From NCBI RefSeq assembly GCF_014904795.1, contig NZ_JACZFS010000072.1:1-55097 (forward strand): a DNA stretch of 55,097 nt. Direction: 5' to 3'. Every line of letters begins with the position of its first letter. Within the stretch, counting starts at the first letter, position 1. This document shows positions 1 to 7,976 of this stretch, piece after piece. Both the position numbers and the translations under genes were made by a program. The notes beneath the pieces were generated by a model. It had not been told where the DNA came from and ran no database searches. It saw only the letters and a program-made list of their open reading frames with translations. Origin of the DNA: Nisaea nitritireducens (lineage in GTDB: Bacteria > Pseudomonadota > Alphaproteobacteria > Thalassobaculales > Thalassobaculaceae).

Positions 1-296
1 CTGGCGGCGGAGGCTCTGGCGGCGTCGGCGGCGGCGGCGGCGGCGGCGGCTCTGGCGGACGCGGATCGAACCTCTCCGCCCCTTGTTGGCCATGTGCCCG
101 CAATAAGGGGCGGAACCATAGCACGTAAAAGCGGCAAAACGAAGGCATCGGAACGCGTGGGCGGATCTTCGAGAATGTAGGACCGGCATAAAGGAAACAC
201 GCGCAGAGCCAGCCGCGCCGCCATGGCGATACAGACCTCGCGCGGCTGGTCCTCGAACCAGCGCTCTGCTTCTTTGCGATTTGAAAAATCGACCAC
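1..296 (-). CDS. Hypothetical protein, N-terminal part (3' end beyond left edge)
   Basis: A leftward frame opens with GTG at 296 and stays open to base 1 (98 codons, no stop). I chose this start because a purine-rich Shine-Dalgarno (GGGAGGGG) lies just upstream. It begins VVDFSNRKEAERWFEDQPRE and continues with a helical VCIAMAARLALRVFPL stretch. From memory, the 'E-W-x-QPREV-(x)-AARLALRV' style of N-terminus recurs in uncharacterised alphaproteobacterial proteins, but I cannot name a family or function. The visible end is an alanine run (about residues 83-98) encoded by a GCC repeat. The protein would need the sequence to the left to be completed. The rival plus-strand readings of this stretch give only low-complexity Gly or Arg runs with no usable start. 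Confidence 0.55.
   Translation of the reverse strand, partial: MVDFSNRKEAERWFEDQPREVCIAMAARLALRVFPLCRSYILEDPPTRSDAFVLPLLRAMVPPLIAGTWPTRGGEVRSASARAAAAAAAADAARASAA
3..58. repeat. GGC-rich trinucleotide tract
   Basis: Near-perfect GGC repeats, with interruptions such as GGCTCTGGCGG that recur at both ends of the tract. Read on the minus strand in the frame of the 1-296 gene it encodes alanine with a few Asp/Arg/Ser. Such tracts can vary in length by slippage. Confidence 0.6.
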
Positions 297-366
297 GGCC
301 CCTCCCGCGTCGATCCTAGAGGGCGGAGACGGGGAACGGAAGACGGGAAAGTTGTCAGACCTCGTT

Positions 367-573
367 CGTCATCCCGTTGAAAAACGGGATCCAGAGATCG
401 TAGGACGTCGCCCTTCATCCATGGATCCCGGATCGGTGTCCGGGATGACGGTTTTTAAGGCCAGGATGACGGTTTTGGGCCGGGGCGATGAGACTGTGTG
501 GGGTGGCGCGTTAAGCCGGGATGACAACCTTCCAAGCCGTCATCCCTGCGGACGCAGGGACCCAGTGATGACG
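367..573. repeat. Intergenic GTCATCCC/GGGATGAC inverted repeats
   Basis: Two imperfect palindromic modules lie in the non-coding stretch 297-688. Module 1 runs from CGTCATCCCG (367-376) to CGGGATGACG (441-450), with GGATCC-type words inside. Module 2 has CCGGGATGAC (516-525) and CGTCATCCCTGCG (538-550), closing with GTGATGACG at 565-573. They look like the dispersed intergenic palindromes common in alphaproteobacterial genomes. No convincing gene lies in this interval; a frame at 223-588 across it carries no recognisable protein. Confidence 0.6.
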
Positions 574-612
574 GGCGGCGCTTTATGATCTCTGGGCCCC
601 CACTTGCGTGAG

Positions 613-658
613 GATGACGATTAAGGGTGGGGATGACGATTGAGGGTGGGGATGACGA
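613..658. repeat. Three copies of a 19-bp-period repeat (GATGACGA...)
   Basis: GATGACGA starts at 613, 632 and 651, with AGGGTGGG-type spacers between. It continues the GGGATGAC family of words from the adjacent palindromes and ends 30 bp before the stop of the aldehyde dehydrogenase gene. Confidence 0.7.
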
Positions 659-688
659 GAATAAAGCGGGGCGCTTGCCCGATCGTCC

Positions 689-2113
689 CTACCCGGTGAT
701 CGCCTTCGTCTCCAGAAAATCCTCCAGCCCCATCGGGCCGTTCTCGCGGCCGATGCCGGATTGTTTGAAGCCGCCGAAGGGCACGTCCGTATCCGCGTAA
801 TTGCCGTTGATATAGATGTTCCCCGCCCGAAGCCGCCGGGCGACGCGCTGGGCTTTTTCGGGGTCGCCAGTCTGGATATAAGCGGCGAGGCCATAGGGCG
901 TGTCGTTGCCGATCCGGACAGCCTCGTCCTCGCCATCGAACGGGATCATCACCAGCACCGGGCCGAAGATCTCGTTTCGGGCGATATGCATGTCGTTCGT
1001 AACATCGGCGAACAGGGTCGGCTTGACGAAGTAGCCGGTCTCGAAGCCTTCCGGCTTGCCGAGTCCTCCTGTGACGACGCGGGCGCCTTCCTCGATGCCC
1101 TTGCGGATATGGCCCTGCACCCGCTCGAACTGGAGGGCGTTCACCAGCGGGCCGATATGCTCGCCCGGCTGTTGCGGATCGCCGACTTTGACAGCGGCGG
1201 CGAAGCGCCCGGCCATGGTGACGGCTTCCTCATAGACCGAGCTTTCGACCAGCAGGCGGGTCGGCGCATCGCAGGACTGGCCGCTGTTGGAGAAGCAGTT
1301 CTCCACGCTGAAATGTAGCGCCACCTCAAGATCCGCATCGGCAAAGACGATGTTCGGCGACTTGCCGCCAAGCTCCAGTGCCACCCGGCGGATGCCGTTC
1401 GCGGCGGCGGTCATGACAAGCTGCCCCGCCCGGGTGGAGCCGGTGAAGGACAGCAGGTCGATCTCGGGATGGGCGGAGAGCGCGGCGCCGGTGCCAGGGC
1501 CGTCGCCATGCACCATGTTGAACACGCCGGGCGGGCACCCGGCCTCGGTCAGAACCTCGGCGACGATACCTGCGGAAAGCGGGGCGTACTCGCTCGGCTT
1601 CAGAACCATGGTGCAGCCGGCGGCAAGCGCGGAGGCAACCTTGGCCATGACCTGATTGACCGGCCAGTTCCATGGCGTGATGAGACCGGCAACACCCGCC
1701 GCCTCGTCCCGGAGCGTGCTGCCACCGCGCAGGCTCGGCCGCTCGAATTGATGCGCCTCAAGCGCTTCGATCGCCGCCGCCAGCAGGGCGTCCCCGCAAG
1801 GTGCCTGGCTGTCCCGGGAGAAATCGTGGGGCGCGCCCATTTCGAGCGTCATCGCCTCGGCGATCTCGTCCCGGCGGCGGAGATAGATCTCCAGCGCCCG
1901 GCGCAGCATGTCAGCACGCTCAGAGGCCGCCGTCTCACTCCACAACTCGAACGCGTCGCGGGCGGCCAGCACCGCCCGGTCCACATCCACATCGGAAGCA
2001 AGCGAGATCACCGCGACCGGCTGCTCCGTCGCCGGGTTCAGCACCTCGAAATCGCGGGCCTCGGACGGGGCAACCCAGGTGCCGTCTATATAGAATGCGC
2101 GCCTGTCCAGCAT
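689..2113 (-). CDS. NAD(P)-dependent aldehyde dehydrogenase
   Basis: A 474-residue protein of the soluble aldehyde dehydrogenase superfamily, normal in length, which oxidises an aldehyde to the acid with NAD(P)+. Visible landmarks: the PWNWP segment with Asn149 (oxyanion hole), KPSE with Lys172 (cofactor binding), FTGSTRAG (223-230), general base Glu247 in LELGGKSPN, and nucleophile Cys281 in NSGQSCDAPTR. The ATG at 2113 follows GGGAGAAAGCC. It lies 41 bp downstream of a beta-hydroxyacid dehydrogenase gene on the same strand. The pair could therefore turn a hydroxy acid into a semialdehyde and then an acid, which is inference. Substrate is not readable from sequence. Confidence 0.9.
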   Translation of the reverse strand: MLDRRAFYIDGTWVAPSEARDFEVLNPATEQPVAVISLASDVDVDRAVLAARDAFELWSETAASERADMLRRALEIYLRRRDEIAEAMTLEMGAPHDFSRDSQAPCGDALLAAAIEALEAHQFERPSLRGGSTLRDEAAGVAGLITPWNWPVNQVMAKVASALAAGCTMVLKPSEYAPLSAGIVAEVLTEAGCPPGVFNMVHGDGPGTGAALSAHPEIDLLSFTGSTRAGQLVMTAAANGIRRVALELGGKSPNIVFADADLEVALHFSVENCFSNSGQSCDAPTRLLVESSVYEEAVTMAGRFAAAVKVGDPQQPGEHIGPLVNALQFERVQGHIRKGIEEGARVVTGGLGKPEGFETGYFVKPTLFADVTNDMHIARNEIFGPVLVMIPFDGEDEAVRIGNDTPYGLAAYIQTGDPEKAQRVARRLRAGNIYINGNYADTDVPFGGFKQSGIGRENGPMGLEDFLETKAITG

Positions 2114-2154
2114 GGCTTTCTCCCGGTTATGCAGGCCTGATTAAGCCCGCCTGA

Positions 2155-3114
2155 CTATGCACGGCCTTGAGGGACAATTTCATAGCCCGGCTCTTCCGGC
2201 TCGTCATCTTCCATCTCCGTCGGGAAACCGGGGGCGGTGATGTCGAGACCTGTTGCCTCTTCCAGACGCTTGATGATGTTCGGCGACAACTCACGCGGCC
2301 CGAAACGATCGATACCATCGGCGAAGATCTTGTTGATCAGCGGCGAGATCTCGAGCGGAACACCGTGGGTTTCGGCAATTTCCTGGAACAGCCCGATATC
2401 CTTCAGCACCAGATCCATGGTGAAGCTGATATCGCGTGAGCCGTTCAGGATGACCTGGCTTTCCGTCTCGTGAACGAAGGAGTTTCCGGAGGAAATCTTG
2501 ATCGCCTCGAACGTGGTGTTGAGATCCATGCCCGCCGCCTTGGAAGTGACCAGAGCCTCGCACACGGAGATGAGATTGACGGTCGCAAGGTAGTTGGTCA
2601 TTACCTTCAGCACCGAGGCAGTGCCAAGGTCGCCCGTGTGCAGGATGCGCCTGCCCATCATGGTCAGCACCGGCAGGATCTTCTCGAAAGTCGAGCGCTC
2701 ACAGCCAGCAAGGATCGCGATATTACCGGTCGCCGCCCGGTGGCAACCGCCGGAGACCGGGCAATCAACGGCTTCCCCGCCCTTCGCCGTGACAAGGGCG
2801 CCGAGCCGCTTCACCTCTTCGGCGTGGGTGGTGGACATTTCGGCCCAGATGGTGCCGGGCGTCAGGCCCGCGAGAATACCGTCCTCACCTTCCATCACGG
2901 CGGCGGAAATCGCCGGGCTGGGCAGGCAGGTGATGATCACGTCGCAACCCGCAGCCATGGCCTTCGGGCTCTCGCCAAAGGCCGCGCCCTTATCCAAAAA
3001 GGGCTGCACATGCGCGGGATCGAGATCGCGCACCACCAGATCCGCGCCGTTGCGGAGCAGACTTCCCGCCAGTTTTGCCCCGACATTGCCGAGCCCGATA
3101 AACCCAATCTTCAT
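2155..3114 (-). CDS. Beta-hydroxyacid dehydrogenase (3-hydroxyisobutyrate dehydrogenase family)
   Basis: This 319-residue protein starts MKIGFIGLGNVGAKLAGSLL, a Rossmann GxGxxG nucleotide site. It carries the family signature DCPVSGG (117-123) and the catalytic lysine in VLKVMTNYL (Lys170). The family (3-hydroxyisobutyrate dehydrogenase, tartronate semialdehyde reductase, GLYR) interconverts beta-hydroxy acids and semialdehydes using NAD(P)H. I chose ATG 3114 because GGGGA lies six bases upstream; an ATG at 3120 has no proper spacing, and a longer frame to 3171 lacks family character. The C-terminal tail is acidic (EMEDDEPEEP). It is the first gene of a pair with the aldehyde dehydrogenase downstream. 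Confidence 0.88.
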   Translation of the reverse strand: MKIGFIGLGNVGAKLAGSLLRNGADLVVRDLDPAHVQPFLDKGAAFGESPKAMAAGCDVIITCLPSPAISAAVMEGEDGILAGLTPGTIWAEMSTTHAEEVKRLGALVTAKGGEAVDCPVSGGCHRAATGNIAILAGCERSTFEKILPVLTMMGRRILHTGDLGTASVLKVMTNYLATVNLISVCEALVTSKAAGMDLNTTFEAIKISSGNSFVHETESQVILNGSRDISFTMDLVLKDIGLFQEIAETHGVPLEISPLINKIFADGIDRFGPRELSPNIIKRLEEATGLDITAPGFPTEMEDDEPEEPGYEIVPQGRA

Positions 3115-3432
3115 TGCCATTCCCCGCTGTCTGGCACTCCAAAACGGGGAGCTTGGCGAGGCGGGAGGCAAAAAGAAATCGATAAATAATTATCAGTAGA
3201 TCAAGCTGTGCTTATGAAAGCCGGGGCCGGCGAAGCGGCTTCGCCCGGCGGGTCCGGGGAACCTCTCTGGAGAAGGAAAATCGCGTGTGATAAAGGTGAG
3301 GTCTGTCGAGGATTGCACATCATCGCTGACGCGATAAGGGATTGTGATTTCCGTCCCTATTGTGCCGTTCAATTCGCTTGGATCGTCGGCTGTGCCCTTC
3401 ACTCAAATACGCACCCAGGTACGCATCCGGAT
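3115..3432. other. Divergent intergenic region
   Basis: About 318 bp between the dehydrogenase (leftward) and the first glycosyltransferase copy (rightward). An AT-rich patch (about 3175-3205) is the likely promoter zone. From about 3337 the sequence is the upstream half of the tandem duplication, matching 4818-4913. The open frame through this region (from 3208) has no family character and no matching start in the second copy, so I treat it as non-coding. Confidence 0.5.
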
Positions 3433-4740
3433 ATGTCGCTGGTCGAAAGAATTCTCAACGGGGACCCGGAAGCGGTTCGGGAGGCGGAAATCTGCCTTCG
3501 GGATTCCGCGGCGGTGGAGGATGTCTTCGAGCTCCGCAGGGTTTTGATAAAGCACTATATGGATTGGAAGGGCGTTCGCCGGGACGCTGGCGTCAATCAT
3601 CTGGAGCGTGACTCCGAGTCAGCCCTCCGACATATGAGAGCCATCCACGAGACTTCTCCGGAAGATACTGGTCTGGCCCACCGCTTATCCTCCTTGTTGA
3701 TCGAAAATGGCCGGATCGACGAGGCGTTGCATCTACTCGAAAAACTTCTGGAGACGGTGCCGGGCAATTCCCTCGGCCTCAAGATGACCATCATGGAATC
3801 GCTCGCACGGGTGCTTACCGTCCGAGGAGAGCTTGAACGAGCAGCCACAATATTTGAGCAGATATTCTCACTCTCGCTGAAAGCATGCGGGCCGTCCCTG
3901 AGCGAGAATCAGGAGAACTTCTTCGGCTCGGCCCTCGCACGACTGTCCCGCATCCACGTCAATACCGGCAACTATGCGGAGGCGGTGCGGGTGATCGAGA
4001 CATTTCCGCACGCAATCGACCTGCCATTTCTCAACAACACGCAGAAACGGGCGCGCGCGTTATTACACGACGGGCCGCCATCACAAAGCCCCGACGCAAA
4101 GCCGGTAGACCTCGATCACCTGACCGTTGCCTGCGTCAAGCACGGGACGAAATACGGGCCGGACTATGTCAATCGTCTGTACGCGATGGTCCGGCGTCAC
4201 CTGCCGGGGAACTGGCGGTTCGTCTGCTTGACAGACGACCCCCAAGGCATTTCTCCCGAGATCGACATTATCGATATATCGGCACTCCAGACCCGGGGAT
4301 GGTGGACCAAGCTGGCCCTGTTCGATCCGCAAACGCCGTTCGCCGACCAGACGATCTTCTATCTAGACCTCGACACGGTAATTGTTGGAGATCTCGGGTT
4401 CATCGAGGGTTTGAAAGTCGGTTTCTACATCCTCGAGCATTCATTCATACCGGGCTACAACTCCTCCGTCATGCTGTTCGACCGGACTTTTGCCGCGCCG
4501 GTTCATGACCGTTTCAACAGCAGCGACATCGACCGGCTGGTCGGTGACCAGGACTGGATCGAGGAATGCATGCCCGGGATCGACACCTTCCCGCGCGCGC
4601 CCGTCCGGCTCTATAAATCGCTCGAACCTGACATCACTTCGACAGATCTGGCGCGGAGCAACGCGAAGATCGTGACCTTTCCATCGGTGCCAAAGCCTCA
4701 CGAGATCCCGCACGGGTGGGTGGCGCAGCATTGGCAGTAA
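3433..4740 (+). CDS. Helical-repeat plus GT-A-like glycosyltransferase, copy 1
   Basis: A 435-residue protein. Residues 1-215 are helical with TPR-like spacing (SLLIENGRIDEALHLLEKLL; RIHVNTGNYAEAVRVIETF). From about 228 there is a glycosyltransferase-type fold: VACVKHGTKYGPDYVNRLYA, FVCLTDDPQGI, WWTKLALF, then the DxD metal site in YLDLDTVIVGD (312-314), as in GT8-like enzymes using nucleotide sugars. Start ATG 3433 is set by exact correspondence with copy 2, which has identical length. No signal peptide or membrane segment is visible. It is the left member of a tandem duplication; the sugar transferred and the acceptor are unknown. Confidence 0.8.
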   Translation: MSLVERILNGDPEAVREAEICLRDSAAVEDVFELRRVLIKHYMDWKGVRRDAGVNHLERDSESALRHMRAIHETSPEDTGLAHRLSSLLIENGRIDEALHLLEKLLETVPGNSLGLKMTIMESLARVLTVRGELERAATIFEQIFSLSLKACGPSLSENQENFFGSALARLSRIHVNTGNYAEAVRVIETFPHAIDLPFLNNTQKRARALLHDGPPSQSPDAKPVDLDHLTVACVKHGTKYGPDYVNRLYAMVRRHLPGNWRFVCLTDDPQGISPEIDIIDISALQTRGWWTKLALFDPQTPFADQTIFYLDLDTVIVGDLGFIEGLKVGFYILEHSFIPGYNSSVMLFDRTFAAPVHDRFNSSDIDRLVGDQDWIEECMPGIDTFPRAPVRLYKSLEPDITSTDLARSNAKIVTFPSVPKPHEIPHGWVAQHWQ

Positions 4741-4913
4741 GCTTACCCGAAGTCGGGACGTCACATGACGGCGGGGTTTTCAGGAAACGTCGCTTGAGGC
4801 AGCAAATTGTGCATCATAGCGGATAGTGGTTTCCGTCGCTTTATGCCTTTCAATTCGCTTGGATCGTCGGCTGTGCCCTTCATTCAAATACGCGCCCAAA
4901 TAGGTATCCACAT

Positions 4914-6221
4914 ATGTCGCTAGCCGAGAGAATTCTCAACGGGGACCCGGAAGCGGTTCAGGAGGCTGAAATCAGCCTTCGGGATTCCGCGGCAGTGGAG
5001 GATGTCTTCGAGCTCCGCAGGGTTTTGATAAAATATTATATCAACTGGAAGGGCGTTCGACGGGACGCCGGCGTCAATCATCTGGAGCGTAACACCGACG
5101 CAGCGCTCCGCCATTCGAGAGCCTTCCACGAGGCCTACCCGGACATTCCAGGTATCGCCTACCAGCTATCCTCCTTGCTGATCGATAACGGTCGGCATGA
5201 CGAAGCGTTGCAGCTGCTTGAAAAACTGCTGGCGTCCATGACACCCGACACTCTCGGACTCGAGTTGAGAATCCTGGATTCGATAGCCAGGGTGCTTTAC
5301 GTGCGAGGAGAGTTCGAACGAACCCTCGCAATATTTGAACAGATCTTCTCCCGCGCGCTGAAATCAAACGGGCAAGCCCTGAACAAGGAACAGGAAAGTT
5401 TCTTCGGCTCGGCCCTCGCACGCGTTTCCCGGATCCACGTGAATACCGGCAACTATGCGGAGGCGGTGCGGGTGATCGAGGCGTTTCCGTATAAAATCGA
5501 CCTTCCGTTACTCAACAATACCCTGGCACGGGCACATACGTTGTTACGGAACGGGCCGCCATCGCAAAGCGCGGACGCACGGCCGGTAGACCTCGACCAC
5601 CTGACCGTCGCCTGCGTCAAGCACGGAACGAAATACGGGGCGGATTATGTCAATCGCCTGTACGCGATGGTCCGTCGCCACCTGCCGGGGAACTGGCGGT
5701 TCGTCTGCCTGACCGACGATCCCCAGGGCATTTCCCCCGAGATCGACATTATCGATATATCGGCACTCCAGACCCGGGGATGGTGGGCCAAGCTGGCCCT
5801 GTTCGATCCGCAAACGCCGTTCGCCGACCAGATGATCTTCTATCTCGACCTCGACACGGTAATCGTCGGAGACCTCGGGTTCATCGAGGGTTTGAAAGTC
5901 GGTTTCTACATCCTCGAACATGCCTACACACCAGGCTACAATTCCTCCGTCATGCTGTTCGACCGGACTTTTGCCGAGCCGGTTTATGACCGTTTCAGCA
6001 GCAGCGACACCGACCGGCTGGTCGGCGATCAGGACTGGATCCAGGAATGCATGCCCGGGATCGACACCTTCCCGCGCGAGCCCATCCGGCTCTATAAATT
6101 GCTCGAACCGGACATCACTTCGACAGACCTGGCGCGGAGCAACGCGAAGATTGTGACCTTTCCGACGGAGCCAAAGCCCCATCAGGTCCCGCACGGGTGG
6201 GTAGCCGAGCACTGGCGCTAG
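4914..6221 (+). CDS. Helical-repeat plus GT-A-like glycosyltransferase, copy 2
   Basis: Also 435 residues, beginning MSLAERILNGDPEAVQEAEI. It has the same architecture as its neighbour: TPR-like helices (SLLIDNGRHDEALQLLEKLL) and a C-terminal catalytic part with YLDLDTVIVGD, GYNSSVMLFDRTF and VGDQDWIQECMPGIDTF. Differences from copy 1 cluster in the helical half (for example VPGNSLGLKMTIMES against MTPDTLGLELRILDS), while the catalytic half is almost unchanged. This suggests the same donor chemistry but a different partner, or recent gene conversion of the 3' half. It converges with the glycosylase gene, with 38 bp between the stops. Confidence 0.8.
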   Translation: MSLAERILNGDPEAVQEAEISLRDSAAVEDVFELRRVLIKYYINWKGVRRDAGVNHLERNTDAALRHSRAFHEAYPDIPGIAYQLSSLLIDNGRHDEALQLLEKLLASMTPDTLGLELRILDSIARVLYVRGEFERTLAIFEQIFSRALKSNGQALNKEQESFFGSALARVSRIHVNTGNYAEAVRVIEAFPYKIDLPLLNNTLARAHTLLRNGPPSQSADARPVDLDHLTVACVKHGTKYGADYVNRLYAMVRRHLPGNWRFVCLTDDPQGISPEIDIIDISALQTRGWWAKLALFDPQTPFADQMIFYLDLDTVIVGDLGFIEGLKVGFYILEHAYTPGYNSSVMLFDRTFAEPVYDRFSSSDTDRLVGDQDWIQECMPGIDTFPREPIRLYKLLEPDITSTDLARSNAKIVTFPTEPKPHQVPHGWVAEHWR

Positions 6222-6259
6222 GCTGCTGAGGAAAGCTTCCGGAGCTTGGATATGCCGGT

Positions 6260-6940
6260 CTAAGCCTTCGGCCCGACCGACAGGGCCAGTGTGCGGCTGA
6301 TCGCGGCCTGGGACTGTCCGCTCTCCGTGCCCCACCGATTGAAGGCGGCCTGGATTTTGGCCAGCGTAGATTTGGACGTGGCCGGCCCGTCGATCACGCC
6401 CGCCGCCTTCAGCGCCGTGGTGACATCCTTAGACAGAACGAACCCGTCGCGCCCGACAAAGCGGAGAAAATACTGACCGGTCAGCCCGCCGAGCCGGTTG
6501 CCGTGCTTTTTCAGATAGTCCAGCAGGCCGACGTGATCGGCCGCATCCCAATTGGCGATGAACTTGCCAGCGCTGCCGTCGAGGGCCGCCATCTGCTCCA
6601 CCAACCGCGCATTGTCACGCACCGCCAGGATCTTCGGTTTGTTGCGGATGATCCCGGTATCGGCAAGCAGTGCCGACAACCGTTCCTCGCTCATCTCGCT
6701 GTTCACCGCGATATCGAAGCCGTCGAAGGCCTCTTCGAATCCCGGCCATTTGCTCTCGATGATCTTCCAGACGAACCCGGCCTGAAAGACCCGCTTCGAC
6801 ATCTCCGCGAGGATGCGGTCGTCCGGCAGGGACGCCGGGTCCGGCCTGTCGGCGAGATCGGCGAGACGAGCGTCGATCGCCTCTGCGCCGCCATGATGCG
6901 CTTCGGCCCGGGCGCGGATTACCTGAAAGGGCTCACTCAT
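6260..6940 (-). CDS. DNA-3-methyladenine glycosylase I family protein
   Basis: A 226-residue HhH-type base-excision glycosylase of the Tag family, expected to remove 3-methyladenine from DNA. Tag hallmarks are MSKRVFQAGFVWKIIESKWPGFEEAF (about 48-73), DTGIIRNKPKI (about 93-103), NWDAADHVGLLDYLKKHG, and the LGGLTGQYFLRFVGRDGFVLSKDV block. Unlike E. coli Tag it contains no cysteine, so the Cys/His zinc-snap that joins the two ends of classical Tag is absent. It belongs to the zinc-free branch or has altered specificity. Its ATG overlaps the stop of the upstream cysteine-synthase-like gene by 8 bp, so the two are translationally coupled. Confidence 0.8.
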   Translation of the reverse strand: MSEPFQVIRARAEAHHGGAEAIDARLADLADRPDPASLPDDRILAEMSKRVFQAGFVWKIIESKWPGFEEAFDGFDIAVNSEMSEERLSALLADTGIIRNKPKILAVRDNARLVEQMAALDGSAGKFIANWDAADHVGLLDYLKKHGNRLGGLTGQYFLRFVGRDGFVLSKDVTTALKAAGVIDGPATSKSTLAKIQAAFNRWGTESGQSQAAISRTLALSVGPKA

Positions 6941-7886
6941 CGGCCTCGTCCGTGCAGTTATAGAGTTCCGTGCTGAGATACTTTACCCCGCTATCACACA
7001 TAATGGTGACAACAGAGCGGTTCGAGCCCAGATCCGCCGCAACGCGAAGTGCCACGATCACGTTTGCACCGGTCGAGGTGCCGGCGAAGATTCCCTCCTC
7101 CCGGGCAAGCCGTCGCGCCATGGCCATGGAGTCTCCAGTCGAAACGGTCGCAATCTCGTCAATCGGCTCCGGATCCCAGAGCGGCACGACAAATCCAGCG
7201 CCGACACCCTCGATCCTGTGCGCTCCGGTCTCGCCACCGGACAGGACAGCGGACTCGCACGGCTCGATGGCGACTGTCCGGATGGAGTCGCGCTTCGATT
7301 TCAGGAACTCCGAGACCCCGCGCGCGGATGCCGCCGTACCGGTTGCCTGTACGAACGCATCAACCTTACCGCCCGTCTGCTCCCAGATCTCCGCGCCCAT
7401 CACATGATAAGCGGCAAGCTGGTCCGCGTTTTTGAGCTGGTCCGTCCAGAAGGCGCCTATCTCCCCCCTGATCCTGTCCGCCTCGGCGATCATGGCATGG
7501 GTCAGAGCCGCATCCATCCGGCCACCGTCGCTCGGCACCACTGTCAAATCCGCGCCCAGCGCCCGCATGTGCCGCCGCTTCTCTAAGCTGAAAGCATCGG
7601 ACGAAACGATATGCAGCGGGTAGCCCTTCACAGTGCAGACCATGGCCAGGGAAACGCCGGTGCTGCCGCCGGTATATTCCACCACCGGCGCGCCGGGCCG
7701 CAGCCTGCCGTCCCGTTCCGCCGCCTCGATCATCGCCAGCGCCATGCGGTCCTTCATGCTGCCGGTCGGGTTCTCGCTCTCGATCTTCAGCAACACCCGC
7801 GCGTAACCTTCCGGCACGAGCGTTTTCAGCTCGATCAGCGGCGTGTTTCCGATCCGGCTCAGAATGGAATTCTCGACGTCAGTCAC
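6933..7886 (-). CDS. Cysteine synthase-like PLP-dependent enzyme
   Basis: About 317 residues of the fold-type II PLP family (CysK/CysM/cystathionine beta-synthase core). Landmarks: IGNTPLIEL, the PLP lysine in ENPTGSMKDRM (third residue before the end), the TGGSTGVSLA loop that binds substrate carboxylate, the GTGTAASARG phosphate-binding turn, and EEGIFAGTSTGAN near the C-terminus. It would make cysteine from O-acetylserine or carry out a related beta-replacement. I prefer GTG 7886, five bases after GGAGG; GTG 7892 abuts the same site too closely. It is divergent from the LysR gene and coupled to the glycosylase downstream. Confidence 0.87.
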   Translation of the reverse strand: MTDVENSILSRIGNTPLIELKTLVPEGYARVLLKIESENPTGSMKDRMALAMIEAAERDGRLRPGAPVVEYTGGSTGVSLAMVCTVKGYPLHIVSSDAFSLEKRRHMRALGADLTVVPSDGGRMDAALTHAMIAEADRIRGEIGAFWTDQLKNADQLAAYHVMGAEIWEQTGGKVDAFVQATGTAASARGVSEFLKSKRDSIRTVAIEPCESAVLSGGETGAHRIEGVGAGFVVPLWDPEPIDEIATVSTGDSMAMARRLAREEGIFAGTSTGANVIVALRVAADLGSNRSVVTIMCDSGVKYLSTELYNCTDEADE

Positions 7887-7976
7887 AACCACCTCCAGAG
7901 AACTTGGCGAAGCGGACCGTAAGCGTTTATTTTAACATCTCTAAGACTGGATTATTCGAACAAACCGGATATTATT

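Larger units (their letters stand above)
3337..6221 (+). repeat. Tandem gene duplication with 1481-bp pitch
   Basis: 3337-4740 and 4818-6221 align without a register shift: the two ATGs are 1481 bp apart, and the upstream words TTCCGTC and CAATTCGCTTGGATCG are offset by the same amount. About 95 bp of upstream sequence is duplicated with each coding region. Identity is near complete in the C-terminal catalytic part and lower around codons 65-215. Confidence 0.9.

Noticed and set aside
223-588. A 121-codon plus-strand frame at the left end
   Set aside because: It crosses the GTCATCCC repeats and conflicts with the better-supported leftward gene at 1-296.
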